A stretch of DNA of 64,000 nt from Streptomyces sp. 1331.2 (GTDB lineage Bacteria > Actinomycetota > Actinomycetes > Streptomycetales > Streptomycetaceae), in the NCBI RefSeq assembly GCF_900199205.1, contig NZ_OBMJ01000001.1, positions 1,302,001-1,366,000 of the forward strand. The letters run 5' to 3'. Below, in pieces: positions 44,056 to 52,658 of the stretch; the stretch's first letter is position 1; the number at the start of each line of letters is the position of its first letter. Made by a program: the position numbers and the translations under genes. The notes beneath the pieces were generated by a model. That model had not been told where the DNA came from and ran no database searches. It saw only the letters and a list, made by a program, of their open reading frames with translations.

Positions 44056-45252
44056 TCAGCGGTACGCGGACTCGCCGGTGATGGCCTCGCCGAGGACCAG
44101 GGTGTGGATCTCGCTGGTGCCCTCGTAGGTGAGCACCGACTCCAGGTTGTTGGCGTGCCGCAGCACCGGGTACTCGGTGGTGATGCCGTTGGCCCCGAGG
44201 ACGGTCCGGGCGCTGCGGGCGATCTCCAGCGCGGTGCGGACGTTGTTGAGCTTGCCGAAGCTGATGTGCGGCGGACGGGCCGCGCCCTGCTCCTTGAGCC
44301 GCCCGATCCGCAGCGCCACCAGGTAGGCCTTCTCGACCTCCAGCATCATCTCGACCAGCTTCTGCTGGGTCAGCTGGAAGCCGGCGATCGGGCGGTCGAA
44401 CTGGATCCGGCTCTTGGCGTAGTCCAGGGCGGCGGTGTAGCAGTCACGGGCGGCGCCGACGGTGCCCCAGAGGATGCCGTAGCGGGCCTCGTTGAGGGAG
44501 GAGAGCGGGCCGCGCAGGCCGACCACCCCGGGGAGCACGGCGTCGGCGGGCAGGACCACCTCGTCGAAGGCCAGCTCGCTGGTGACGGAGGCCCGCAGGG
44601 ACAGCTTGCCGCGCACGTCGGTCGCGGTCAGGCCGCGCGTGCCGGCCTCGACCAGGAAGCCGCGCACGCCCTCCTCGGTCTGCGCCCAGACGACCGCGAC
44701 GTCGGCGATGCTGCCGTTGGTGATCCACATCTTGCTGCCGGACAGCACCCAGTCGCCACCCCGGTCGCCCTTGCCTCCCTTGCGGACCGCACGGGTGCGC
44801 ATGTTGGCCGGGTCCGAGCCGAAGTCCGGCTCGGTGAGGCCGAAGCAGCCGATCAGCTCGCCGGCGGCCATGCCGGGCAGCCAGCGCTGCTTCTGCTCCT
44901 CGGAGCCGAAGGCGTGGATCGAGCGCATGGCGAGCGAGCCCTGGACGGAGACGAAGCTGCGCAGCCCGGAGTCCGCCGCCTCCAGCTCCATGCAGGCCAC
45001 CCCGTACGCCACCGCGTCGGCGCCCGCGCAGCCGTAGCCGTCGAGGTGCATGCCGAGCACGCCGAGGGCGCCGAGTTCCGGGGCGAGTTCGCGGGCCGGG
45101 AACACCCCGCGCTCGAACCACTCGCCGATGTGCGGGCGGATCCGCTCCTCGGTGAACCGGCGGACGGTGTCGCGGATCAGCCGCTCCTCGTCGGTGAGGA
45201 GGTCGCCGACTGCGAGCAGGTCGGACGGGTCGATCCGGGGCGGCTTCGTCAT
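44056..45252 (-). CDS. Acyl-CoA dehydrogenase, glutaryl-CoA dehydrogenase-like
   Basis: A 398-residue FAD enzyme of the acyl-CoA dehydrogenase fold. FGLTEPDFGSDPANMRTRA and KMWITNGSIADVAVVWAQT line the FAD site. RIQFDRPIAGFQLTQQKL and the catalytic base in TYEGTSEIHTLVLG follow; the latter and the GLTEP form match glutaryl-CoA dehydrogenases (lysine/tryptophan breakdown). ATG 45252 follows AAGGAG. No other glutarate genes adjoin, so substrate is by family only. Confidence 0.85.
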   Translation of the reverse strand: MTKPPRIDPSDLLAVGDLLTDEERLIRDTVRRFTEERIRPHIGEWFERGVFPARELAPELGALGVLGMHLDGYGCAGADAVAYGVACMELEAADSGLRSFVSVQGSLAMRSIHAFGSEEQKQRWLPGMAAGELIGCFGLTEPDFGSDPANMRTRAVRKGGKGDRGGDWVLSGSKMWITNGSIADVAVVWAQTEEGVRGFLVEAGTRGLTATDVRGKLSLRASVTSELAFDEVVLPADAVLPGVVGLRGPLSSLNEARYGILWGTVGAARDCYTAALDYAKSRIQFDRPIAGFQLTQQKLVEMMLEVEKAYLVALRIGRLKEQGAARPPHISFGKLNNVRTALEIARSARTVLGANGITTEYPVLRHANNLESVLTYEGTSEIHTLVLGEAITGESAYR

Positions 45253-45392
45253 CGAAGCTCCTTGTGGTCTCGGCGGGATACCGGTCTCGGCGGAGTACCG
45301 GCGAGTATTCCGCACCGGGCCGGGCGGTGGGTGGGCACGAGCGAGTGAGGAAAGTGACATGGGCGGCTGACGTGGCCGGGGGCTGGACCCGC

Positions 45393-45467
45393 GGCTGACA
45401 GATAACAGCTGACAGATGACAGATTTCGAAATCTGTCATCTGTCAGCTGTTATCTGTCAGTCGTTCA
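45393..45467. repeat. Heptad palindrome 6
   Basis: A perfect 66-bp palindrome without loop (45395-45427 / 45428-45460) centred on TTTCGAAA. Right units are TCATCTG, TCAGCTG, TTATCTG, TCAGTCG. It lies just beyond the azlD stop (45465-45467) and upstream of the dehydrogenase gene, both on the minus strand. Confidence 0.92.
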
Positions 45468-45776
45468 CCCCACCCCGCACAGCCGCAGTACCGCCGTCGT
45501 CGCCGCGCCTGCGGCGACCACCGCCGGGAACGGTGCCCGACGGAGCGCGAGCACCCCGGCGATCAGCACGCCCGCCGGACGGGCCCATCCCGCGAATCCG
45601 TGTCCCTGGGTCAGCGCTCCGGTCGCCACCAGGGCGACCAGCAGCACCGTCGCCGCGACCGCGAGCAGGTGCCGCAGCCGCTCCGACAGGGCGAGCCGGG
45701 CGCCGAACAGCGGTCCGGCGATCCGGAAGGCGTACGTCCCGACCGCCAACAGCAGCACGGCATACAGCGGCATCAT
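45465..45776 (-). CDS. azlD: Branched-chain amino acid exporter subunit AzlD
   Basis: A 103-residue membrane protein with three to four hydrophobic segments (LYAVLLLAVGTYAFRIAGPLF at the start). It matches the small AzlD partner of AzlC. The ATG at 45776 overlaps the azlC stop (ATGA). With AzlC it exports branched-chain amino acids or analogues. Confidence 0.88.
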   Translation of the reverse strand: MMPLYAVLLLAVGTYAFRIAGPLFGARLALSERLRHLLAVAATVLLVALVATGALTQGHGFAGWARPAGVLIAGVLALRRAPFPAVVAAGAATTAVLRLCGVG

Positions 45777-46510
45777 CGGACCGCCTCCTTCTCCTCGGCC
45801 CGTACCGGCTCCAGCGATTCCACCCGTTCCGCCGCCCCCGGTCGCCACCCCGCGAACAGCAGCCCGACCAGGGCGAGCAGCACGGGCAGCCCGGCCGGCA
45901 CGTACGGCGTGACCGCCACCGCCACCACGGCGCCCACCAGCGCCGCCGTACGAGTGCGCCGGTCCGCGAGCGAGGGCAGCACGAGGGCGAGCAGCACTGC
46001 GGGGAAGGCCGCGTCCAGGCCGAGCGCGTCCGTGTCGCCGATCAGCCCGCCCGCGACGGCGCCGAGCAGCACCGAGACGTTCCAGACCGCGTACAGCGCG
46101 ATCCCGCAGAGCCAGAACGCCGCCCTGCGCCGCCGCGGCTCCTCCTGTTGGAGGGCGAACGCGGCGGTCTCGTCGGTGATCAGCTGGGCGCCGAACAGCC
46201 GTCGCCACCAGGGGCCTTCGAGGACGTCGGCGACGGTGAAGCCGAAGGGCAGCAGGCGGGCGTTGAGCACCAGCCCGGTGACGACGGCCGCGAGGACCCC
46301 GCCGCCGGAGAGCACCACGCCGACCGCCGCGAACTGGGAGCCGCCGGCGAAGACGAGGACGGAGAGCGCGATCGGCACCCACAGGGGCAGACCGCCGGAG
46401 GCGCTGATCGCGCCGAAGGAGGCGCCGACGAGGGCGTCGGCCAGGCAGACCAGAGCGATGTCGCGCAGGGTGGCGCGCTCCAGTGTTCGGAGTAGCGAAC
46501 GCATGTCCAT
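45773..46510 (-). CDS. azlC: Branched-chain amino acid exporter subunit AzlC
   Basis: A 245-residue membrane protein. ALVGASFGAISASGGLPLWVPIALSVLVFAGGSQFAAVG and VLNARLLPFGFTVADVL are AzlC hallmarks. ATG 46510 (or 46504) lacks a clear ribosome site. It is divergent from the XRE-cupin regulator at 46.8 kb, a common arrangement for control of azlCD. A dyad GTTCG/CGAAC (46533-46548) lies in its promoter region. Confidence 0.9.
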   Translation of the reverse strand: MDMRSLLRTLERATLRDIALVCLADALVGASFGAISASGGLPLWVPIALSVLVFAGGSQFAAVGVVLSGGGVLAAVVTGLVLNARLLPFGFTVADVLEGPWWRRLFGAQLITDETAAFALQQEEPRRRRAAFWLCGIALYAVWNVSVLLGAVAGGLIGDTDALGLDAAFPAVLLALVLPSLADRRTRTAALVGAVVAVAVTPYVPAGLPVLLALVGLLFAGWRPGAAERVESLEPVRAEEKEAVR

Positions 46511-46532
46511 CAGAGTGAACCCGAACCCGCAA

Positions 46533-46548
46533 GTTCGTCAAGGCGAAC
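46533..46548. promoter_or_regulatory. Candidate operator between azlC and its regulator
   Basis: GTTCG (46533-46537) and CGAAC (46544-46548) form a 5-bp dyad with a 6-bp centre, 23 bp upstream of azlC. It could be bound by the XRE-cupin regulator encoded divergently. Confidence 0.35.
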
Positions 46549-46679
46549 GAGAAGACCGACAGACCGAACAGCGACCACCCGCGGACACCCCGCAGGCCGG
46601 GGCAACCGTGGCAGCATGAACGGCACCGACCGCCCGACGCCGGAGCGAGGAGCCGGGAGGCCCACGGACGGACGGACGA

Positions 46680-46741
<62 letters not shown>

Positions 46742-46785
46742 CGGCGCGGCGAGGAAGCCGAAGAAGAAGCCAGAGGAAAGCGTGA

Positions 46786-47385
46786 GTGGCGAGCATGAAT
46801 GACCAGACCACCCCGGCCGCGGCCGCCGGCGGCTCCGGAGCCGAGCTGATCGGCCAGATCGCCGCCTCCATCCGGCGTGAGCGCGAGCGCGGCGGGCTGT
46901 CGATGGCCGAGCTGGCCCGGCGGGCCGGCATCGCCAAGTCCACGCTCTCCCAACTGGAGTCGGGCGCGGGCAATCCCAGCGTGGAGACGCTCTGGGCGCT
47001 CGGGGTGGCACTGAACGTGCCGTTCAGCCGGCTGGTCGACCCGCCGCGTCCGGCGGTCAAGGTGATCCGGGCCGGCGAGGGCCCGGTGACCCATTCCGAG
47101 CGCGCCGACTACGCCGCCACCGTGCTCTCCTCCTGCCCGCCCAACGCCCGGCGCGACATCTACCGGATCGAGGCGCAGCCGGGCGAGACCAGGGCCTCCG
47201 ACCCGCACATGCCCGGCACCGTCGAGCACGTGATGATCGGCGCCGGGCGCGCGCTGGCCGGGCCGACGGAAGCGCCGGTCGAGCTGGGCCCGGGCGACTA
47301 CGTGAGCTACCCGGGCGACGCCCCCCACGTGTTCCGCGCGCTCGCCCCGGACACCCTGGCGGTGATCGTCATGGAACACATCTGA
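46786..47385 (+). CDS. XRE family regulator with C-terminal cupin domain
   Basis: A 199-residue regulator. The helix-turn-helix is LSMAELARRAGIAKSTLSQLESGAGNPSVETLWALG (about 38-73). The cupin sensor lies at about 90-199 (MPGTVEHVMIGAGRA, GPGDYVSYPGDAPHVFRAL). Such proteins often control amino acid exporters, which fits the divergent azlCD. GTG 46786 follows AGAGGAAAG; ATG 46795 is an alternative. Confidence 0.88.
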   Translation: MASMNDQTTPAAAAGGSGAELIGQIAASIRRERERGGLSMAELARRAGIAKSTLSQLESGAGNPSVETLWALGVALNVPFSRLVDPPRPAVKVIRAGEGPVTHSERADYAATVLSSCPPNARRDIYRIEAQPGETRASDPHMPGTVEHVMIGAGRALAGPTEAPVELGPGDYVSYPGDAPHVFRALAPDTLAVIVMEHI

Positions 47386-47421
47386 CGACTCATCAGTTCG
47401 GGAACGGTGCCGCCCCGGCGG

Positions 47422-49392
47422 CTACCTCAACAGGCCGTCCAGGAAGGGGTTTCCGAACACCCGGTGCGGGTCGTACCGGTCCAGGACGGCGACCGCCTCG
47501 TCCCAGCCGGGCCCGCCGCCGGCCCGCAGGCTCTCCGGGATGACCCGGCCGAGCAGGTCCGGGTCGGCCCAGGCCGCGTCGGTGGTGTAGGCCCAGCCCT
47601 TGGACCACTCGACGCGCAGGCCCGCCCGGGTGCCGTCGAAGGTGCGCAGCAGCCATTGTTCGAGGTCCCGGGCGAACCGTTCCAACCCGGGGGTGCCGGG
47701 GAAGGAGAGGACGTCGAGCCAGACCGCCGTGTCCCACTCCGGACGGTCGGCGCGCGGCCGCAGCGCGGACAGCAGCGGGGGGCGGGCGCCGGCGACTCCG
47801 GAGTGGGCCGGGTCGTCCAGGCCGGTGACCCGGATCTCCACCGCCCCGTTCACCGGGAACTCGCCCCGGGCCTGGTAGGCGGCGAGCAACTCCTGGTAGT
47901 GGGCGGCGAATTCGCTGACCACCCACTGCAGGTCGGCGCGCCGGGCGAGGATCGCGTAGCCGTTGGCGGTGACCCGCAGGGTGGTCGGGCGGACGTACTG
48001 GAGCAGGGTGCGGGAGGGGCCCCAGAGGTCGGAGTGCAGGCCGCCCGCGAGAAGGTGGGTGAGCACCTCGCCGCTGAGCAGATTGCGGAGCAGCCCGCCG
48101 GAGAGCAGGACGTCCGTGATGTCTCCGGTGAGCCCCACCTTCGCGACCAGGTACTGGAGTTGGCCGAACAGCGGGGCCGATCCCCAGGCGCCGGCGACGA
48201 TTTCGCCGGCGAGCCGGGCCACCGGCTCCGGAACGTTGTCCGAGAAGGGGTAGTTGTAGGGCTGGTCGACGGTGAGGGAGCCGAGCGGCTTGGTCGGGGT
48301 GACGCTCCAGGTCTTGAGCCAGGGGTGGTCGGTGTAGGCGAACCAGATCGCCTCGACCCGGCCGTCCCGCTCCACGAAGTCGGCGAAGGTCCGCGGAGCA
48401 CCGCCGCCACCGCCACTGTCACCGCCCAGCAGCCCGCCGAGCACTCCGCCGAGCAGCCCGCCGCCCGTTCCTGTGTCCGTAGCCGTCCCTGCCGCCGAAC
48501 CGGACCCCGGGCGGGCGAACAGCTCGGCGGCCGGGATGTCGAGTCGGCTGACGCAGCGCAGCGGGCGGTCGGCGCCCGCCCGCAGGACGACCTCGGTGAG
48601 GAAGGCCCGGCCCAGGTGCACCAGGAAGGCGGCGCTGTCGGCCTCGGCGCGGTCGAAGGTGCGCAGCGCGTAGCGGCCGGTGGCGGGGTCGAGGACGACG
48701 GCGGTGAGCCGGACGACCTGGTTGCTGACCGAGCCGTACCCGTGTCCGTCCGGCCGTACCTCTCCCGCGGCGGGGACGGCGGTGCCGTGGCCGCCGATGG
48801 CGAGCACGCCGCCGACGGTGAGCTCGCCGGGGGCCGGGCAGGCGGTCAGGCCGAGGCCCCGGTCGGCCAGGTGCGCGAGCAGGGCCTCCATGGTGGCGCC
48901 GGTCTGTGCCCGGACGGTGGTGGGCGAGTCGGCGGTGATGGCGGTGAGGTGGCGGCTGGTGTCCACGAGCAGGACGCGGGCGCTCTCCGGGGTGCGGTCG
49001 GCGACGGTGAGCGGTGCCCAGGTGTGCCGGTAGCCGGTGGCGCGCAGGCGCCAGCCGTTGGCGTGCGCCCAGTCGGCGAGGGCCGGGACCTCCTCGGGGG
49101 TGCGGGGCGCGCAGGTCCACAGCTGGTCGGTGCGGATCTCGCCGGACCAGTTCTGGAAGACCCGCTGGTAGAGCTCGGTGCCGGCGGGCAGGGCGGGCGG
49201 CGCGGGGGCGGCGGCCTCGGCGCTGTCCGGGCCGACGGTGCCGCGCAGCACCCAGGCCGCGCTGCCGAGGGCGGCCGAGGCGCCGAGCAGTTGCCGCCGG
49301 GTGAGCCCGCTCCCCCGGTGCGGTGCGTCGCCGGCTCCGCCCGCCGTGCCGGCTCCGTCGGCCGTACCGGTCACACCGTGTCCTGTGGTCAT
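47422..49392 (-). CDS. Tat-exported FAD-dependent oxidase, cholesterol oxidase type II-like
   Basis: A 656-residue VAO-family flavoprotein. A twin-arginine signal (LTRRQLLGASAALGSAAW, about 30-47) directs folded export. The FAD-binding domain has RATGYRHTWAPL, whose His is a likely covalent FAD site, and CPAPGELTVGGVLAIGGHGTAV. The C-terminal substrate domain ends DRYDPHRVFGNPFLDGLL. The layout is like the covalent-FAD cholesterol oxidases (BCO type). A Gly-rich loop of about 30 residues interrupts the middle. ATG 49392. Substrate could be a sterol or other alcohol. Confidence 0.75.
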   Translation of the reverse strand: MTTGHGVTGTADGAGTAGGAGDAPHRGSGLTRRQLLGASAALGSAAWVLRGTVGPDSAEAAAPAPPALPAGTELYQRVFQNWSGEIRTDQLWTCAPRTPEEVPALADWAHANGWRLRATGYRHTWAPLTVADRTPESARVLLVDTSRHLTAITADSPTTVRAQTGATMEALLAHLADRGLGLTACPAPGELTVGGVLAIGGHGTAVPAAGEVRPDGHGYGSVSNQVVRLTAVVLDPATGRYALRTFDRAEADSAAFLVHLGRAFLTEVVLRAGADRPLRCVSRLDIPAAELFARPGSGSAAGTATDTGTGGGLLGGVLGGLLGGDSGGGGGAPRTFADFVERDGRVEAIWFAYTDHPWLKTWSVTPTKPLGSLTVDQPYNYPFSDNVPEPVARLAGEIVAGAWGSAPLFGQLQYLVAKVGLTGDITDVLLSGGLLRNLLSGEVLTHLLAGGLHSDLWGPSRTLLQYVRPTTLRVTANGYAILARRADLQWVVSEFAAHYQELLAAYQARGEFPVNGAVEIRVTGLDDPAHSGVAGARPPLLSALRPRADRPEWDTAVWLDVLSFPGTPGLERFARDLEQWLLRTFDGTRAGLRVEWSKGWAYTTDAAWADPDLLGRVIPESLRAGGGPGWDEAVAVLDRYDPHRVFGNPFLDGLLR

Positions 49393-49769
49393 CCGTCCGT
49401 CTGCCCCTCGCCCTGGTCATCCCTGGTCGCTCCGGGCCGCGCCGGGGCCGACCTGCGGCACTCCGGCTGCGGCACTCCGGGTCCGGCCGGTGTCCGCCCG
49501 GCCCGGGAAGGAGCGTACGAAGCACGTACGGCGGTTTGGAGCCGTCCACCCGCCGCCTCACTCCTTCGAGTGATCACGGCGCGATTTCGACCCGTTCACG
49601 CCCCGGTTCGCGCCCCCGTTCGCGCCTCCCCTCTGCCGCCACCGGCGCCCTGGCCCTGGCCCTGGTCGGTGCGTCGGCCCGGGCGGAAATACCCGGGGCC
49701 CGCGCGCCGCTGTCGTGATCGGAGATCCGTTCCGGGCCGGTCGGGCCCGTACAGGAGGTGCAGCGCGCG
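49393..49769. other. Divergent intergenic region, FAD oxidase / fumC
   Basis: About 377 bp with promoters for both genes. Two CGTACG hexamers (49514-49519 and 49525-49530) give a small dyad that could be an operator. Repeats CGCGCCCC near 49600-49625 are C-rich. No supported gene. Confidence 0.5.
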
Positions 49770-51176
49770 ATGGGTGACGAGCAGGAACAGCCGCAGGAGT
49801 ACCGGATCGAGCACGACTCGATGGGCGAGGTCCGGGTACCGGCCGCCGCGAAGTGGCAGGCGCAGACGCAGCGGGCGGTGGAGAACTTCCCGGTGTCCGG
49901 CCAGCGGCTGGAGCGCGCGCACATCGCCGCGCTGGCCCGGGTGAAGGCGGCCGCGGCGCAGGTGAACGCCCGCCTCGGGGTGCTGGACGAGGAGACGGCG
50001 GAGGCGATCGCCTCGGCGGCCGAGGAGGTCGCGGAGGGGCGCTGGGACGACCAGTTCCCGGTGGACGTGTTCCAGACCGGCTCGGGCACCTCCTCCAACA
50101 TGAACACCAACGAGGTGATCGCGACCCTGGCCGGGGAGCGGCTGGGGCGCGCCGTACACCCGAACGACCACGTCAACGCCAGCCAGTCGTCCAACGACGT
50201 CTTCCCGTCCTCGATCCACATCGCCGCCACCGCGGCCGTCACCCACGACCTGATCCCGGCGCTGGAGCACCTGGCGGAGGCATTGGAGCGCAAGGCCGCC
50301 GAGTTCGCCGAGGTGGTCAAGTCGGGCCGTACGCACCTGATGGACGCCACGCCCGTCACACTCGGCCAGGAGTTCGGCGGCTACGCGGCGCAGGTGCGGC
50401 ACGGCCGGGAGCGGCTGCTGGCCACGCTCCCCCGGGTCGCCGAACTCCCGCTCGGCGGTACGGCGGTGGGCACCGGCATCAACACCCCGCCGGGCTTCCC
50501 GGCGGCGGTCATCGCGGAGGTGGCCCGGACGACCGGCCTGCCGCTGACCGAGGCCCGGGACCACTTCGAGGCGCAGGGCGCGCGGGATGCCCTGGTCGAG
50601 CTGAGCGGCCAACTGCGGACGGTGGCCGTCGGGTTCACGAAGATCGCGAACGATCTGCGGTGGATGGGCTCCGGTCCGCGCACCGGGCTCGGCGAGATCA
50701 ACCTGCCGGACCTGCAGCCGGGTTCGTCGATCATGCCGGGCAAGGTGAACCCGGTGCTGCCCGAGGTGGTGCTGATGGTCGCGGCCCAGGTGGTCGGCAA
50801 CGACGCGACGGTGACGCTGGCCGGGGCGAGCGGCAACTTCGAGCTGAACGTGATGCTCCCGGTGATCGCCCGCAACGTGCTGGAGTCGGTGCGGCTGCTC
50901 GCCAACAGCGCCCGGTTGCTGGCCGACCGGACGGTGGACGGCATCACCGCCAACGTCGAACGGGCCCGGGAGTACGCGGAGTCCTCGCCGTCGGTGGTGA
51001 CCCCGCTGAACCGCTACATCGGGTACGAGGAGGCCGCGAAGGTCGCCAAGCAGTCGCTGGCCGAGCGCAAGACGATCCGTCAGGTGGTGCTGGAGCGCGG
51101 GTACGTCGAGCAGGGCCGGCTCACCGAGGCGCAGTTGGACGAGGCGCTGGACGTGCTGCGGATGACCCGCCCGTAG
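49770..51176 (+). CDS. fumC: Class II fumarate hydratase
   Basis: A 468-residue TCA enzyme that interconverts fumarate and malate. [42 protein letters not shown] and the signature [12 protein letters not shown] are all present, with catalytic His in [12 protein letters not shown]. Length is normal. ATG 49770 lies 12 bp after AGGAGG; GTG 49758 overlapping that site is not usable. It is a stand-alone gene. Confidence 0.95.
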   Translation: MGDEQEQPQEYRIEHDSMGEVRVPAAAKWQAQTQRAVENFPVSGQRLERAHIAALARVKAAAAQVNARLGVLDEETAEAIASAAEEVAEGRWDDQFPVDVFQTGSGTSSNMNTNEVIATLAGERLGRAVHPNDHVNASQSSNDVFPSSIHIAATAAVTHDLIPALEHLAEALERKAAEFAEVVKSGRTHLMDATPVTLGQEFGGYAAQVRHGRERLLATLPRVAELPLGGTAVGTGINTPPGFPAAVIAEVARTTGLPLTEARDHFEAQGARDALVELSGQLRTVAVGFTKIANDLRWMGSGPRTGLGEINLPDLQPGSSIMPGKVNPVLPEVVLMVAAQVVGNDATVTLAGASGNFELNVMLPVIARNVLESVRLLANSARLLADRTVDGITANVERAREYAESSPSVVTPLNRYIGYEEAAKVAKQSLAERKTIRQVVLERGYVEQGRLTEAQLDEALDVLRMTRP

Positions 51177-51278
51177 CCGCGGGGTGGTCGTCGGACTGGG
51201 ACATGCGACTGGGACGTGCGCCGGGGCGCGGTGGGCGGATTGCGCCCTCCGTGCCCCGGACACGGGCTGCGGGGAAGA

Positions 51279-51749
51279 TCAGCCCCTGGCTCGGCCGGCC
51301 CGGCCGCGCCGCATTGCCGCTCCATTCGACGTCATGGTGGCCATCGAGATCGCCGCGAGGCCGAGCAGGAACATCACGGCACCGACGATGATGCAGGTCA
51401 CGATGTTCTTACCGTGCGCGACGGAACCGGAGACGGCCCAGGGAGAGATGATCGTCCAGGCTCCGAGCGCGGTGGCTGCCCAGGCCCTCGCGTGGGTGCG
51501 CTCATAGGCCGTGCCGTAGCCGGCCATCAGCAGGGTGTAGGCCAGACCCACGATCAGGCAGGTCACGGTCAGGGTGCTGAACGCAGTGAAGCCGACGATC
51601 CATGGCGATGCCGCCAGGAAGAGGCCGGCCAGTACGGCCAGGGCTTCGATGCCCTGGGCTCGGGGGGTCGAGGTGACCCGCTCGTAGTGTTCGCGTAGTT
51701 CGACGATGTCCGGATGGTGCTCCATGCCCGTCGGGATATGGGTTGCCAC
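51279..51749 (-). CDS. SPW-repeat membrane protein
   Basis: A 156-residue membrane protein with two SPW motifs (ASPWIVGF and ISPWAVSG), each in the first of a pair of hydrophobic helices, as in the SPW repeat family. The N-terminal 40 residues are soluble (HHPDIVELREHYERVTS). GTG 51749 follows AGGAGG by 8 nt. Function unknown. Confidence 0.85.
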   Translation of the reverse strand: MATHIPTGMEHHPDIVELREHYERVTSTPRAQGIEALAVLAGLFLAASPWIVGFTAFSTLTVTCLIVGLAYTLLMAGYGTAYERTHARAWAATALGAWTIISPWAVSGSVAHGKNIVTCIIVGAVMFLLGLAAISMATMTSNGAAMRRGRAGRARG

Positions 51750-51948
51750 CGATACCACCTCCTGTGGTCCGGAACGTGGGAGGCGCTCGCCCCTCATGGG
51801 CACCCGTGAAGGGCTTGCCCCACAAAGGCGCTTGGCCTCGTACCCATTCTGTCCCTTATCTAACGTTTTGCACCTGATAGTCCAGAATGATCGATAACCA
51901 TCCGATCACGTCGGTGACCTGCGTCTCAACACCGCGGGGTGGCATTGC

Positions 51949-51968
51949 CTATGCAACTCGTTGCATAG
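51949..51968. promoter_or_regulatory. Perfect operator palindrome upstream of the PadR gene
   Basis: CTATGCAAC, two central bases (TC), then GTTGCATAG: a perfect 9+2+9 dyad ending 14 bp before the PadR start. PadR-type regulators bind such ATGCAAC-like dyads and usually repress their own promoter, so autoregulation is likely. Confidence 0.75.
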
Positions 51969-51981
51969 CAGGATGCGGGGC

Positions 51982-52539
51982 ATGGCACTGGAGCACGCGA
52001 TCCTCGTCTCGCTGCTGGAACGGCCCGGCTCCGGCTACGAACTGGCCCGGCGCTTCGACCGCTCCATCGGCCGCTTCTGGACCGCCACTCACCAGCAGAT
52101 CTACCGGGTGCTGCGGCGCATGGAGGCGGACGGCTGGGTCGCCGCGGAGGAGGTCGCCCAGGACGGGCGTCCGGACAAGAAGGTGTACTCGGCGGCCGGG
52201 CCCGGCCGGGCCGCGCTGGCCGACTGGCTGCGCGAACCGGTCGAACCGGAGACCGTCCGGCACGAACTCGCGGTCAAGATCCGGGCCGCCGCCTTCGACG
52301 ACCCGGCCGCACTGATCTCCGAGGTCGAGCGGCACCGCGACAGCCACGCCGCCCTGCTCGCCCGCTACCTGCACGGCGAGCAACGGGACTTCCCCGACCT
52401 CACCGCGCTCGACGCCGGCCAGGAGCTGCAGCACGTGGTGCTGCGCGGCGGCATCGAGTACGAGCGGATGACGCTCGCCTGGCTCGACGACGTGCTCGCC
52501 ACCCTGCGCCGGCTCGCCGGCGACGGCCGACCGTCCTGA
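51982..52539 (+). CDS. PadR family transcriptional regulator
   Basis: A 185-residue regulator. The winged helix is MALEHAILVSLLERPGSGYELARRFDRSIGRFW, then QQIYRVLRRMEADGWV and DGRPDKKVYSAAGPG. The C-terminal helical part (about 95-185) is the Vir_act_alpha_C-like dimer domain. ATG 51982 follows AGGA by 8 nt. It sits before an acyl-CoA dehydrogenase on the same strand, which it probably controls. Confidence 0.9.
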   Translation: MALEHAILVSLLERPGSGYELARRFDRSIGRFWTATHQQIYRVLRRMEADGWVAAEEVAQDGRPDKKVYSAAGPGRAALADWLREPVEPETVRHELAVKIRAAAFDDPAALISEVERHRDSHAALLARYLHGEQRDFPDLTALDAGQELQHVVLRGGIEYERMTLAWLDDVLATLRRLAGDGRPS

Positions 52540-52567
52540 CGACAGACCGTCCCAACAGCCGGCCGGC

Positions 52568-52623
52568 CCACCGCTCGGCGGCCCGTCCACCGCTCGGCGG
52601 CCGGTCCACTGCTCGCAGCCTGT
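52568..52623. repeat. 19-bp tandem repeat between padR and the dehydrogenase
   Basis: Two near-identical 19-bp units (CCACCGCTCGGCGGCCCGT type) and a third degenerate copy fill the gap, ending 35 bp before the dehydrogenase start. Confidence 0.8.
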
Positions 52624-52658
52624 CCCTCCCCGAACCCCTCGACTCCCGGGAGCCCTCG

